DNA from: Dyella sp. GSA-30
GTDB taxonomy: Bacteria; Pseudomonadota; Gammaproteobacteria; Xanthomonadales; Rhodanobacteraceae
Direction: 5' to 3'
Length of the DNA: 64,000 nt
Assembly (NCBI RefSeq): GCF_027924605.1
Contig: NZ_AP027042.1
Span: 969,524 to 1,033,523, forward strand
Shown here: positions 25,331-34,766 of the stretch, one piece after another
Layout of the letters: every line of letters begins with the position of its first letter
Numbering within the stretch: position 1 is the first letter of the stretch
Translations under genes and position numbers: made by a program
Notes under the pieces: generated by a model
Seen by the model: only the letters and a program-made list of their open reading frames with translations
The model's database searches: none
Told to the model about the DNA's origin: nothing

Positions 25331-26914
25331 CTAGACGGACCAACCTTCACGATACTCACGACGTAGAAACTCGTTGGCTGCCGGGACATTGGTGATGCGC
25401 ATGTTCTCCGCGTCGTACTCGATCCGGCCGCCCGCGCGAAGGGATACGACGCCCAGCAGCATGACCTCCGTCAGCCGCGCGGCATACGAGAAGGGCGAGG
25501 ATGCTTCCGCCTTTCCCTTGCAGGCATCTACCCAGTTCATCTCGTGCGAGGTCTTGATGCGTGCGTACTTCTGGGGAGGTGTGCCCACTGAATCGTGCAA
25601 CGACTGCGGCAGCAGGCGCGGGTTTGCGCCGTATGTCTCGTGGATCAGCTTGCCCTTGTCGCCGATGTAGAGGACGCCGCCGTCCTTGCTCAGCTGCCCG
25701 GCTCCCAACGCTTGCAGCCCGGGCGGCAGCAATGCGCCGTCGTACCAGGTGAGCTTCACCGGCGGCCTGCTGCCGCGAGCCGGGAACTCGTAGTACGTCA
25801 TTGTCGCCATGGGGTACGACGCGTGATTGAAGGGTGTCGAGACGGTCTCCACGGCTGTCGGAAAACCCAGGTCCAGCGACCAGAACGAAGAATCGATCAG
25901 GTGCGCGCCCATGTCGCCGATGGCACCCACACCCCAATCCACCCATCCGCGCCAATTGAACGGGTGATACACCGGGTGGTAGTCGACGACGGGGCCGGGG
26001 CCCAGGAAGAGATCCCATGCCAGCCCTTGCGGCATCGGATAGTTGCCGACCATGGCATTGGCGAGCCGATCCATCACTGCGCCTTCGTTCCAGTTCGCGT
26101 CGTCCGGCTGCGGCCTGGCTTGCGGACGTGGAATCCCTTGCGGCCAGTAGGCAAGCGGCCGATTGGTCCAGACGTGGACCTCGCTCACATGGCCGATCGC
26201 TCCTGCTGCGATGTATTCGTTGATCAAGCGCGCATCGTCGGACGAATGCCCCTGGTTTCCCATCTGCGTGACGATCTTGGGGTTGTCCTTGGCCTTTCTG
26301 GCCAGCATGCGGGCTTCGTCAATCGACCAGGTGAGTGGCTTTTGCACGTACACGTGCTTGCCATGGCTCATCGCCGCGCTGGCGATCACCGCATGCAGGT
26401 GGTCCGGCGTTGCAATGACCACCGCGTCGATGTCCTTTTGCTGTTCGAGCATCTGGCGGTAGTCGGTATAGCGCTTGATCGAATCAAACTTGTGGGACAG
26501 CCGCGTTGTCCGCTCGATATCGTCCTGCAGCTCCCGGCGCTTTGCAGCGTCCTGAATCTTGTCCAGGCGTGCCTGTGCTTGTCCCAGGTCGGCAAACATT
26601 CCGTGAAAGGACTTGTCCACATAGCGCCAATCCACATCGCACAGGGCGACGATGTTCTCACAGGCCAAGGCGCGGATGTTGTGCATGCCCATGCCGCCGA
26701 CGCCGATGCCGGCAATGTTCAATCGATCGCTGGGCGCTGTATGGCCGGGCCCGCCCAGGACATGGCGGGGCACGATCATCAACCCGGTCGCGGCGATGGC
26801 GGTGCCGGTGAGAAAATTCCGGCGTGAGATCTTGACGTTATCGCTCGTTTCTTTGGACGCTTCCACTGTGCTGTGGCTTTGCTTGTCTTGCTCTATGTTC
26901 GATTCATCCGACAT
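25331..26914 (-). CDS. Gfo/Idh/MocA family oxidoreductase, Tat-exported
   Basis: A 527-residue protein. The start at 26914 is preferred because it places a twin-arginine signal (SRRNFLTG at residues 30-37) near the N-terminus; 49 further upstream codons look non-coding. A Rossmann motif, GIGVGGMGMHN at about 70-79, is followed by VIATPDHLHAVIA and by VYVQKPLTWS, where Gln replaces the usual Glu of the EKP motif. The C-terminal domain has the GDMGAHLID sugar-site segment. Exported members use tightly bound NAD and act on sugars, some as GH109-like glycosidases. Chemistry here is undecided. Confidence 0.85.
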   Translation of the reverse strand: MSDESNIEQDKQSHSTVEASKETSDNVKISRRNFLTGTAIAATGLMIVPRHVLGGPGHTAPSDRLNIAGIGVGGMGMHNIRALACENIVALCDVDWRYVDKSFHGMFADLGQAQARLDKIQDAAKRRELQDDIERTTRLSHKFDSIKRYTDYRQMLEQQKDIDAVVIATPDHLHAVIASAAMSHGKHVYVQKPLTWSIDEARMLARKAKDNPKIVTQMGNQGHSSDDARLINEYIAAGAIGHVSEVHVWTNRPLAYWPQGIPRPQARPQPDDANWNEGAVMDRLANAMVGNYPMPQGLAWDLFLGPGPVVDYHPVYHPFNWRGWVDWGVGAIGDMGAHLIDSSFWSLDLGFPTAVETVSTPFNHASYPMATMTYYEFPARGSRPPVKLTWYDGALLPPGLQALGAGQLSKDGGVLYIGDKGKLIHETYGANPRLLPQSLHDSVGTPPQKYARIKTSHEMNWVDACKGKAEASSPFSYAARLTEVMLLGVVSLRAGGRIEYDAENMRITNVPAANEFLRREYREGWSV

Positions 26915-27260
26915 GGGCGCTGCAGTCTCCGTTTGGATATCGATGGGATAGGGAGCAATCCAGACGAAGCCACGTATCCCAAAAGGAAGCTCAAGCTCGT
27001 AGATTGCATTCAGATGGGTAGTAGCCAGCTCTACCTTTCGTTGCACCAGGCTGCGATGCAACCCGATACGAGCGTGATGACCGACACGAGATAGCTGTGC
27101 TGCTCAAACACAGCCAAGGTAACCACGGACATGATTCCCTCTGCGGCCAGATCAGGGGTAACAATTAAGCATAAGTTGGCCAAAACAGCCACGCTGTGGT
27201 TAAGCGCACAATCGTTGGTCGCGAATTAGACGTCCAATTTAGACAGCCAAATTTCGATCG

Positions 27261-28220
27261 CTACTGAAGCGGGCCGCTCACGGGACTCAGCAGGTAGTCG
27301 CCAGGCTTGAATGCTCTTCGCATTCGCTGGGTGGCGAAATCGACGAAGGCGCGAAGTTTTGGCAGCGATTGACTTCGGCTTGGATAGTAAAGGGAAAGAC
27401 CGGGAACCTCGACACAATACGATTCGAGCACGGCCTGCAGGTCTCCACTTTCGAGATACGACATCACAAGCGAATGCGGTATCTGGAAGAGCCCAACGCC
27501 TCTCAGCGCTGAGTGAATGCAGGCCTCGATGTCATTGATCACGAGAGGTCCCTCGACGCCCACCGTGATGCGCTCACCATCGACGACAAATTGCCAATGA
27601 TCGAGGGCTCGCACGGACTGACGCAGCAGGATGCAACGAAAGCCCTGCAGGTCGTACGGAGACGACGGTCGCCCGTGCTTTTGAAATAACGCAGGAGCGC
27701 CAACGACAACGAAGCGCTCCGGTGGCGTCAGCCATACCGCGACCATATCGATCTGGACGAAATTTCCGAGACGTATCCCCGCATCGAAACCTTCTTCGAC
27801 GATGTCGATCGGACGATCCTCGCCCACCAGGTCGAGTTCGACGTTTGGGTGAGCGTCGAGAAAGTCGGGCAGCAAGCGATTCACCAGCAACGGCAAAACG
27901 GGCCTGGGCACGTTGATGCGCAGTCGGCCGGTAATCTCACCGCCCAAACCACTCGCAGCGTCCAAACCGGCCGTGAGCATGTCGATGGCGGGGCGCGCAT
28001 GGGCGAGCAGGCGTTCACCCGCTTCGGTCAGCCTGACGCTTCGTGTCGTACGGGAGAAGAGTGGCGCGCCAACCCGTTCTTCCAGGCTGCGTATCGCCTG
28101 GCTGACGGCGGACGGTGTGATGCCGAGCTGCCGTGCCGCAGCTCGGAAGCCTCGGTGCTCCGCCACGGTCAGAAACATCACAAGCCCGTCCAGATGGGTT
28201 CGAGCGATTGTTAAGTTCAT
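27261..28220 (-). CDS. LysR family transcriptional regulator
   Basis: A 319-residue protein with the LysR helix-turn-helix at about residues 10-68 (GFRAAARQLGITPSAVSQAI, RSLEERVGAPLFSRTTRSV) and a periplasmic-binding-like effector domain. It is divergent from the NmrA-like gene at 28309, with 88 bases between the starts, and probably regulates it and the DoxX gene. The effector-domain segment IRLGNFVQ matches the CrgA-like subgroup. Confidence 0.9.
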   Translation of the reverse strand: MNLTIARTHLDGLVMFLTVAEHRGFRAAARQLGITPSAVSQAIRSLEERVGAPLFSRTTRSVRLTEAGERLLAHARPAIDMLTAGLDAASGLGGEITGRLRINVPRPVLPLLVNRLLPDFLDAHPNVELDLVGEDRPIDIVEEGFDAGIRLGNFVQIDMVAVWLTPPERFVVVGAPALFQKHGRPSSPYDLQGFRCILLRQSVRALDHWQFVVDGERITVGVEGPLVINDIEACIHSALRGVGLFQIPHSLVMSYLESGDLQAVLESYCVEVPGLSLYYPSRSQSLPKLRAFVDFATQRMRRAFKPGDYLLSPVSGPLQ

Positions 28221-28248
28221 CTACACAGCCCGTTCCGAATATGCCTCG

Positions 28249-28280
28249 TATTCGAATAATAACCCACGGGGTACCGTGGG
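28249..28280. promoter_or_regulatory. palindromes in the LysR/NmrA divergent promoter
   Basis: A perfect ten-base palindrome, TATTCGAATA (28249-28258), is followed by CCCACGG-GGTA-CCGTGGG (28263-28280). Both lie within the 88-base divergent gap. One may be a LysR box; the second could also be a leader hairpin. Confidence 0.4.
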
Positions 28281-28308
28281 CTACCGAACTTGATAAAGAA
28301 GAACGCTC

Positions 28309-29181
28309 ATGTTTTTAGTTATGGGAATCACGGGAAAAGTTGGCGGCGCAGCGGCCAAGCATCTGCTGGCGCAAGGCAAAGAGGTACGTGCGCTCGTCCG
28401 GCATCGTGAAAAAGCGACGAAGTGGGCCGACCAGGGTGTGCAGCTGGTAGAAGGCGACTGGAACGACTCGGCGGCCATCGAGATAGCGCTCAAAGGCGTC
28501 GAAGGCGCTTTTGTCATGTTGCCATCCGAATGGGCGCCTTCGCCGGATTACAAAGAAGCGAAGGCCGTGATCGCAAATTACGTCGGTGCGCTTACCCGGG
28601 CAGCTCCGCCGCGGGTGGTTGCGCTCTCATCCATGGGGGCAAACCGAACCAGCGGGCTGGGGATGATCACCGCGCTGTCGCTTCTGGAGCAGGCATTTCG
28701 CGACCTGACATTGCCGATCGCTTATGTGCGTGCAGGCGGCTTTTTCGAGAACTTCCTTTACGGCCTGCAGGCTGCCCAGGGTGGCACGCTCCCCGTCTAC
28801 TACAACCCGACCGACCGGAAATCGACCATGGTTGCAACCCATGACGTCGGCGTTGAGATCGCAGCGCTTCTGACCGGACCGGCATGGTTGGGGCATCGGG
28901 TTGTCGAGCTCGGTTCGATGGTCAGCGCTGATGACGTGGCGGCGCAACTGGGCGACGTCTTGAAGATCGAGGTCAAAGCGTTTGCCATTCCGCGAGCGGG
29001 TTGGCCGGCGGCGTTCGAGCAGTTGGGTATTCCGAAGGGTCAGACCGGGCCGGCCGAAGCCATGTTCGATGCCGTCAACGCAGGTTGGATGGGCCTTGGA
29101 GTCGACGGAACAGAGCATGTTCCAGGCACGACATCCGCACGTGATGTCTTTGCGGCGGCCCAGAAGGCCGTTGCGGAATAA
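28309..29181 (+). CDS. NmrA family NAD(P)-binding protein
   Basis: A 290-residue atypical SDR starting MFLVMGITGKVGGAAAKHLL, with the GxxGxxG motif at the extreme N-terminus and RALVRHREKA next. FVMLPSEW and VVALSSMGAN mark the NmrA/quinone-reductase-like group. These reduce quinones or other electrophiles, or sense the NADPH ratio. It is followed 87 bases later by a DoxX-family gene on the same strand. Control by the divergent LysR regulator is likely. Confidence 0.87.
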   Translation: MFLVMGITGKVGGAAAKHLLAQGKEVRALVRHREKATKWADQGVQLVEGDWNDSAAIEIALKGVEGAFVMLPSEWAPSPDYKEAKAVIANYVGALTRAAPPRVVALSSMGANRTSGLGMITALSLLEQAFRDLTLPIAYVRAGGFFENFLYGLQAAQGGTLPVYYNPTDRKSTMVATHDVGVEIAALLTGPAWLGHRVVELGSMVSADDVAAQLGDVLKIEVKAFAIPRAGWPAAFEQLGIPKGQTGPAEAMFDAVNAGWMGLGVDGTEHVPGTTSARDVFAAAQKAVAE

Positions 29182-29268
29182 GTTCGCCTATACGCCGCTG
29201 CGGCTTTCGAAAGCTACTCCGAAAATCGCTTTCCGCTAGCGGCAAACTCATCATCCAAGGTTGGGCAC

Positions 29269-29631
29269 ATGTCTAAATTCTCCTGGCGCCGGGTCTTACC
29301 TTTCGCGCTTGCCGCTTTCTTCGTCGTGGGTTCGCTCAGCAACATCTTCGCGCCTGGATCCATCTACGAGGAATACCTGAAATGGGGCTACCCAAGCTGG
29401 TTCCATTTCGTCACCGGTTCGCTGGAACTCACTGCGGCGGCGCTGCTTTTGCGGGCGCCGAGTCGTCTTTTAGGTTCGGCGCTTGGCTGTGCTGTCATGC
29501 TTGCGGCCGTCGCGACCGTCGTCATCCACCACGACTACGGGCATGCTGTGCCGCCACTCGTCGCGGCGGCTTTGTCGCTTCTGGTCGGCTGGATAAGTTG
29601 GCGCAAGCAGACAGTGGCCACTAGCCATTGA
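29269..29631 (+). CDS. DoxX family membrane protein
   Basis: A 120-residue protein with four hydrophobic helices: about residues 9-28, 46-63, 68-85 and 92-108. It has the DoxX-like LKWGYPSWFHFVTGSLELTAA segment. DoxX proteins are small membrane partners of oxidoreductases and take part in redox stress in some bacteria. Its place behind the NmrA-like gene suggests a two-gene redox unit. Confidence 0.78.
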   Translation: MSKFSWRRVLPFALAAFFVVGSLSNIFAPGSIYEEYLKWGYPSWFHFVTGSLELTAAALLLRAPSRLLGSALGCAVMLAAVATVVIHHDYGHAVPPLVAAALSLLVGWISWRKQTVATSH

Positions 29632-29836
29632 TCGGTGCAAGTGGCATCCGCGCGTATCGGTGGTCTTCAATGCGACTGCCCGGGGCGCCATGCCTTCCAC
29701 CGCCTAACGCGGCGTTCGGCCTTGTGGGTCGCCGCTTTGAAACGTCGCTGATCCACTTCGGATCATTTCAGTAGAGCGAGCGAGACACGGTCAATACAGT
29801 GGCCGCTCACGTCGCGCCAGACGATTGGAAGAACAC

Positions 29837-31057
29837 ATGTCTACATTATCCAAGTACGCAAACCGGGCAAAGGCGCCCGGTTGGCTACGAAGCTCGTTGC
29901 TTTTTTTCGCCATCGTCGGGCTTTCGCAGCCTATCCTTGCATCTGAACAAACCGATATCTCCATGGCGCCGGAAAAATGGCGAGCGAATGGCGATGTATT
30001 GTTCCAGCATGATCAAACCGAGCAGGATATTCTCGTCGTCAACAAGGGTTATGCGGAGCTGAAGAACACCAGCTTCAGCAATGGAACGATTGAATTCGAC
30101 ACGAAATTCGTGGGCGAGCGAATCACCGGCATCACCTTTCGCCAACATGATGACGAAGCGGATGCCTTGTATTTTCGGCCGAGTGCAGACTGTGCTGTCT
30201 CCGAGGAATGCATCCAGTACATGCCCACGGCACATCATGTATTCGAATGGGACTTGTATGGACAGTATCAAACGCATGCACCCATTCATTTCGACGGCTG
30301 GAACCACATAAAGCTGGTCCTCTCTGGCGCACGCATGAATGTTTTCATCAACGGCGCGCACGCACCGACGCTGGCCGTCGAAACGCTGGTCGGCGGCTTC
30401 CCCGATGGCGCGATCCGATTGCATGGGCCTGCATCCTATGCACACCTGAGCATCGCGCCCAATGTCGTCGATGGCTTGCCTGCGGTGGCGCCTGGGGACC
30501 CAGCGAAGGATGATCTCCGATACGTACGTCATTGGCTGGCTTCGAGGCCGTTCGTCATGCCCAGCCGCATGGATGGCACGCTTCAGGAAAACACCGGCAT
30601 CGACCCCGTTTACTCGGCCATGCCAAAACAGACAGCGCCGTGGAAGTCCATCCCGCTCGACCCGGGTGGCCTGGTCAACTTGACGCGATGGTTTGGCGAT
30701 GCGCAGACAGGGCAGGCCATCACCGGCATCTGGTTGAAGACCACGATCGACGCTGACCACGACCAGATAAAGCACGTAGATATGGGATGGACCAGAGAAG
30801 TCTGGGTCTTTGTGAACGGTAAGCTGACGTTCCAAAGCAAGAATCTCTATGGCATCAAGAGCGCGAGCAAAGAGCCTGGCGGACGCCTGTCTCTTACCAA
30901 TGGATCATTCGACCTGCCGCTAAAAAAGGGCAAGAATCAAATTGTTGTAGCTATCGACGATAACTTTGCCGGTGGCCAGCAGCATTGGGGATGGGGTCTG
31001 GAGATGCGGTTGGCAAACAGTGACGGCATTCGTCAGATCGGCGGTGGTGCTCAATAG
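29837..31057 (+). CDS. secreted protein with LamG/concanavalin-like and jelly-roll domains
   Basis: A 406-residue protein started at the ATG at 29837. It has a signal peptide (SSLLFFAIVGLSQPILAS). The first half (about residues 35-205) looks like a concanavalin/LamG beta-sandwich: LKNTSFSNGTIEFDTKF, FDGWNHIKLVLSGARMNVFING. The second half (about 225-400) is a GH2-like sugar-binding jelly roll: GIWLKTTIDADHDQ, EVWVFVNGKLTFQSKN. No catalytic motif is visible. Carbohydrate binding is inferred from the folds; the gene stands alone. Confidence 0.7.
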   Translation: MSTLSKYANRAKAPGWLRSSLLFFAIVGLSQPILASEQTDISMAPEKWRANGDVLFQHDQTEQDILVVNKGYAELKNTSFSNGTIEFDTKFVGERITGITFRQHDDEADALYFRPSADCAVSEECIQYMPTAHHVFEWDLYGQYQTHAPIHFDGWNHIKLVLSGARMNVFINGAHAPTLAVETLVGGFPDGAIRLHGPASYAHLSIAPNVVDGLPAVAPGDPAKDDLRYVRHWLASRPFVMPSRMDGTLQENTGIDPVYSAMPKQTAPWKSIPLDPGGLVNLTRWFGDAQTGQAITGIWLKTTIDADHDQIKHVDMGWTREVWVFVNGKLTFQSKNLYGIKSASKEPGGRLSLTNGSFDLPLKKGKNQIVVAIDDNFAGGQQHWGWGLEMRLANSDGIRQIGGGAQ

Positions 31058-31176
31058 AGGATCGCTGTGCTTGCGACGACTGCTCGAAGGGCAGTCCTGT
31101 GTCGATCCCGCGCACGCTCATTCGTCGTATGCATGAAGGCGGCTACTTCGGCCGCCCCTTCCATGAGGAAACTGCC

Positions 31177-31533
31177 ATGTCCTACATCGATGGTTTCGTG
31201 ATCCCCGTACCCAACGCCAACCGCGAACAGTTCATCGCGCACGCCCGTACCTTTGACGCCATTTTCGTGGAGTTTGGCGCCATTCGGGTGGTGGAGTGCT
31301 GGGGTGATGACGTGCCCGACGGTAAGCTCACCGATTTCCGCCGCGCCGTGCAGGCGACGCAGGATGAATCCGTGGTGTTCTCATGGGTGGAATGGCCCGA
31401 CAAGGCCACTCGCGATGCCGGCATGGCGAAATTCATGCAAGACCCGCGCATGGCCGCCGCCGCTGACTGTCCTTTTGATGGCAAGCGCATGATCTTCGGC
31501 GGCTTCACATCGGTGGTCAGCCTGCCGGACTAG
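31177..31533 (+). CDS. DUF1428 domain protein
   Basis: A 118-residue protein. The start at 31177 (MSYIDGFVIPVPNANREQFI) is the family's usual N-terminus; 26 codons upstream in the same frame are not conserved in type. FGAIRVVECWGDDVPDGK, WVEWPDKATRDAG and FDGKRMIFGGF are typical DUF1428 motifs with a dimeric ferredoxin-like alpha/beta fold. The function of the family is unknown. Confidence 0.88.
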   Translation: MSYIDGFVIPVPNANREQFIAHARTFDAIFVEFGAIRVVECWGDDVPDGKLTDFRRAVQATQDESVVFSWVEWPDKATRDAGMAKFMQDPRMAAAADCPFDGKRMIFGGFTSVVSLPD

Positions 31534-31596
31534 AGCAGCCCGGATTTTGACCGGCAAGGTAGACGTCCATTGGCCAACCTTGCTTCGGGAATTCAT

Positions 31597-31619
31597 AGTT
31601 TGGCCGTACCGGCCAAACT
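31597..31619. terminator. hairpin between DUF1428 and SDR genes
   Basis: AGTTTGGCCG and CGGCCAAACT form perfect ten-base arms around TAC. It sits between genes converging from both sides. There is no T-run, so it may be a weak bidirectional terminator. Confidence 0.45.
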
Positions 31620-31716
31620 GTGGTTCAGCGCGCAACAATCCCCGGTATGAGCACAAGTTTCCATGTCGTTATCGGCACCCAATGATACCCATCGAATGTC
31701 GTGCCGAGTACTCATC

Positions 31717-32499
31717 TCAAGCTGTTGGCACCGTCCCACCGTCGATGGTGTATTCCGTCCCGGAGATGGCGCTGGCGCGAGGCGATACCAGGAAGGCGAT
31801 CAAGTCCGCTACCTCCTGCGGTTTGGCGGGTCGGCCGAGTGGGATGCCTCCCAGACTCTTCATGATGATTTGCTTTCCGCCCTCGTAGTCCGTGCCGGCT
31901 TCGTCGGCCAGGCGCTGAGCCAGACGTACGGCCGCCTCTGTCTCAACCCATCCTGGCGAGACGCGTATCACGCGAACTCCTTTCGGAGTGACTTCCTTGG
32001 AGAGGCTTTTGCTGTAAGTCGAAAGCGCCGCCTTTGCCGCAGCGTAGGCAGTTGTCGACTCGGGAAGGGGCAGCGTGTGCTGGATCGACGTGACATGAAC
32101 TATGACGCCTGACCCCTGCGCCAGCATGAGGGGGAGTAAGGCGCGATCGAGACGAACAGAAGGCATAAGATTGCGATTGAGTGCATCAACCCATTGATCA
32201 TCATCAAGGGCGGCAAAACCTCCCGGGGGTGCATTGGATCCACCCAGGACATTCACAATGATGTCGATGCCACCCAGTTCCTGGCGAACCGCGTTGATGA
32301 CGGCATGGCACCCCTCTGCCGTTGTAAGGTCTGCAGCGACGTAGATTGGCCCCGTAGCGGATCGAGGTAGGATTGAGCGTGCCGAGGTCAGAACGTTCGC
32401 GCCGGCTTCCAGCAGCGTTGATACGACCGCCGCGCCGACGCCTTTCGTTCCTCCGCTCACCAATACACGTTTGCCTTCAAGGCCGAGATCAAAGTTCAT
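31717..32499 (-). CDS. SDR family oxidoreductase
   Basis: A 260-residue classical short-chain dehydrogenase: cofactor motif GGTKGVG at 16-22, NVLGG in the NNAG position at about 83-87, and the catalytic Ser138, Tyr152 and Lys156 (YAAAK). The C-terminus [16 protein letters not shown] is standard. Its start overlaps the stop of the NTF2-like gene (ATGA-type overlap at 32496-32499), so the two are co-translated. The divergent HxlR regulator probably controls both. The substrate is unknown. Confidence 0.9.
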   Translation of the reverse strand: MNFDLGLEGKRVLVSGGTKGVGAAVVSTLLEAGANVLTSARSILPRSATGPIYVAADLTTAEGCHAVINAVRQELGGIDIIVNVLGGSNAPPGGFAALDDDQWVDALNRNLMPSVRLDRALLPLMLAQGSGVIVHVTSIQHTLPLPESTTAYAAAKAALSTYSKSLSKEVTPKGVRVIRVSPGWVETEAAVRLAQRLADEAGTDYEGGKQIIMKSLGGIPLGRPAKPQEVADLIAFLVSPRASAISGTEYTIDGGTVPTA

Positions 32500-32849
32500 A
32501 AGCCGATCTCCAGCGAAGCAATCTTGTCGTCTTGCAATTCAAAGCAATACCGCAGATCGATAGGGCTTCCTTTGAACGTGCCAACCAGACGGCTAGTGAC
32601 AAGGAATTTGCCATCGATGCTCGCAACTGCGATCGGCTCGCTGGTGTATTCGTACTTGGCCGACGAATTCACCTTCCACTGCTTGATCTCGGCCCGGCCG
32701 TTATAGGTATGACGCTCATCCACAACGACGGCGTCTTCGAGAAAGCTCTTAACTAAAGCATCCGCATCATTTCCGCCGTCTGCGGCGAAGTAGGCAACAA
32801 TAGGTGCAGGAAGGTCGAGCATCATCTGGGTCCTCTTGGTCTGGGGCAT
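32496..32849 (-). CDS. NTF2-like/SnoaL-type protein
   Basis: A 117-residue alpha+beta-barrel protein with [41 protein letters not shown] and a C-terminal curved sheet. This matches the SnoaL/NTF2-like family that acts as small-molecule isomerases, hydratases or binding proteins. It is the first gene of the unit with the SDR oxidoreductase and faces the HxlR gene across a 115-base gap with a clear operator. Confidence 0.8.
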   Translation of the reverse strand: MPQTKRTQMMLDLPAPIVAYFAADGGNDADALVKSFLEDAVVVDERHTYNGRAEIKQWKVNSSAKYEYTSEPIAVASIDGKFLVTSRLVGTFKGSPIDLRYCFELQDDKIASLEIGL

Positions 32850-32923
32850 GTCGTGCAGGCCCGAGCGATTGCATGGCTCCCCAGAATGGGATTACGGTGG
32901 TGGCATCACAAGAACGCACGAAA

Positions 32924-32949
32924 AGGTAAGGGACTTACCTGAAGGTAAG
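32924..32949. promoter_or_regulatory. HxlR operator with three half-sites
   Basis: AGGTAAG (32924-32930) and CTTACCT (32934-32940) form a perfect seven-base inverted repeat around GGA. A third AGGTAAG (32943-32949) follows in direct orientation. It lies in the divergent promoter region, 15 bases before the HxlR start codon. Confidence 0.65.
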
Positions 32950-32964
32950 GAGCATGGCTAAAAC

Positions 32965-33315
32965 ATGGTGAAAAAAAACTACACCCAGGAGACTGCAGCC
33001 AACGGCGTGGAGCAGGCATTCAAGCTCCTTGAAGGGCGTTGGAAGCTCGTCATCATGTTCCACCTGTTTGGTGGTCGAATCATGCGGTTTTCAGAACTGG
33101 AACGAGCGATCCCATCGGTCTCGCAAAAAATGCTGGCCCAGCAGCTTCGACACATGGAAAGTGACGGCCTCGTCCATCGTATCGTCCACCACCAGGTGCC
33201 GCCGAAGGTCGAATATGCTCTGACGGCGTGGGGACAGGCATTGTGTCCGGCGCTGGATGCCTTGCTCACCTGGCTGGAAGAACGCCCCCTATCGGAGGGT
33301 GCTGACGAGAGCTGA
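32965..33315 (+). CDS. HxlR family transcriptional regulator
   Basis: A 116-residue winged-helix protein with the HxlR signature: LLEGRWKLVIMFHLFGG, RFSELERAIPSVSQKMLAQQL and GLVHRIVHHQVPPKVEYALT. These regulators sense electrophiles or quinones and usually control an adjacent reductase. Here the divergent NTF2-like/SDR pair is the obvious target, with the triple half-site operator in between. There is no N-terminal Cys of the redox-sensing kind near the DNA-binding helix. Confidence 0.9.
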   Translation: MVKKNYTQETAANGVEQAFKLLEGRWKLVIMFHLFGGRIMRFSELERAIPSVSQKMLAQQLRHMESDGLVHRIVHHQVPPKVEYALTAWGQALCPALDALLTWLEERPLSEGADES

Positions 33316-33374
33316 TCACCTAGCGGTCTTACCGTCGGAAATTAGCCTGAAATCTCAATTCAAAGGGAAACTGC

Positions 33375-34481
33375 ATGCGTCGTGCACTTGGAAGTTGGCT
33401 TCTTGGCGTACTGCTGGTGTGCAGTGTCAGTTATCCATTCAGTACCGCGATGGCCTCGGGCCCGGCGTCCGAGTTGGCTGTTCGAACTTCAGCCGGTGCG
33501 CTCGACGGCGTCCCTTACCGAATCGATATACCCAAGAACTGGAACGGCGATCTGGTCGTGCTTATGCACGGCTACGAGCCCAAAGGTGTGCCGCGTCAGA
33601 ATCCATGGCCTCAAACCGAAGAGGCTCCCGTTTTCCTTTCCCGTGGTTATGCCGTCGCTGCCAGCGCATTCGCCTCCCAGGGTTGGGCCGTGGGAGACGC
33701 CTTGGAGAACAGTGAGAAGCTCCGTCAGTTCTTCATCAAGGAGAACCGAGCGCCCCACCATGCTTATGTGGTTGGCTTCTCGTTGGGTGGGCTGGAATCG
33801 CTGGCGACCATGGAACGCTATAGCTCCAAATACAGCGGTGCCCTGTCGATGTGCGGCGTAAATGTATCTGCGCCAGATATTGTTGCGCGTGGCGTGGTAA
33901 CGCCTCTGGTCGCCTTTGATGTGTATTTCCCTGGCGTACTTCCCGATTTGGCGAATCCTGCCTCTCCGGCCATGGTCGATCAAGAACGCATCCAGGAAGC
34001 ATTGAAAGCCAATCCCACCAGCGCTGCCCGGCTGCAGGATCGATTGCAGGAAACCAGTGCAACGTTGCCGGGGTCGTTAATGCTCGACTACATGGTCTTG
34101 CACGAGATAGTGCAGCGTGCAGGTGGTATGCCTGTCGACACGATGAAGACCATCTACACCGAGTTTGCAGATGATGGTGCCTTCAATAAGAAGGTGCATC
34201 GGTACAAAGGGGTACCCTCGGCCATGGCGTATCTCGCGAGCAATGCAACGTTGACGGGGAAAATCACGGCACCTGTCGTGCTGCAGAGAAATGCCTTCGA
34301 CCAGACCGTCCCGTCGCGCTTCGATACTGTTTATCCCGGGCTCGCAAAGGCTGCCGGCAACGCCTCGAAGGTGACGGTGCTACCCCCAGTCGGGGAAGGG
34401 CACTGTGCCTTTACGCACGAAGAAATTGGCAAGGCCTTCGATGTTCTGGTCGTGAGGACAAATCAGGCCGGAGGCCGCTAA
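33375..34481 (+). CDS. secreted alpha/beta hydrolase
   Basis: A 368-residue exported protein with a signal peptide (GSWLLGVLLVCSVSYPF) and an alpha/beta-hydrolase core. The oxyanion-side motif VVLMHGYE is at 61-68, the nucleophile Ser136 in GFSLGG, a candidate acid in NAFDQTVPS and a candidate His in GEGHCAFTHEE. Length and a helical insertion between the Ser and the acid resemble secreted esterase/peptidase-like members. The substrate is unknown. It is the last gene before the accessory island. Confidence 0.82.
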   Translation: MRRALGSWLLGVLLVCSVSYPFSTAMASGPASELAVRTSAGALDGVPYRIDIPKNWNGDLVVLMHGYEPKGVPRQNPWPQTEEAPVFLSRGYAVAASAFASQGWAVGDALENSEKLRQFFIKENRAPHHAYVVGFSLGGLESLATMERYSSKYSGALSMCGVNVSAPDIVARGVVTPLVAFDVYFPGVLPDLANPASPAMVDQERIQEALKANPTSAARLQDRLQETSATLPGSLMLDYMVLHEIVQRAGGMPVDTMKTIYTEFADDGAFNKKVHRYKGVPSAMAYLASNATLTGKITAPVVLQRNAFDQTVPSRFDTVYPGLAKAAGNASKVTVLPPVGEGHCAFTHEEIGKAFDVLVVRTNQAGGR

Positions 34482-34766
34482 GGCTGGCCCTAAAATGAGC
34501 AAAACGCACGGGACAAACCATGGCAAAGTGTGAAATAGAGGAATTTTATCAGCAAAATCATCTGCTTAATAAAATTCATCTACTCCGGTTTTTCTCATGG
34601 TTTGTACGCTACATGCCAACGATGCGAGTACGCATACATGCTGGCGTGTTCACATAACTAGAGCACCTTTGTTCGCATAGTCGGTGCTTGCAGAGCAACG
34701 CCGTACCAACGATATGAACTCTCAACCAGGATGATAGATATGCTTTTGTTGGGCATTACGCAATGT
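34482..34766. other. AT-rich left border of the island
   Basis: 285 bases without a gene. They hold the left copy of the flanking element (34513-34605 plus a matching tail to about 34635). The rest shows nothing recognisable. Confidence 0.5.
34513..34605. repeat. left island-flanking element with terminal inverted repeats
   Basis: ACAAACCATG (34513-34522) and CATGGTTTGT (34596-34605) are perfect inverted repeats 93 bases end to end. The interior (ATTTTATC..AAAATCATC, then GGTTTTTCTCATGG) and the following ATGCGAGTACGC match the element at 39894-39990 in the same orientation. Confidence 0.7.
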
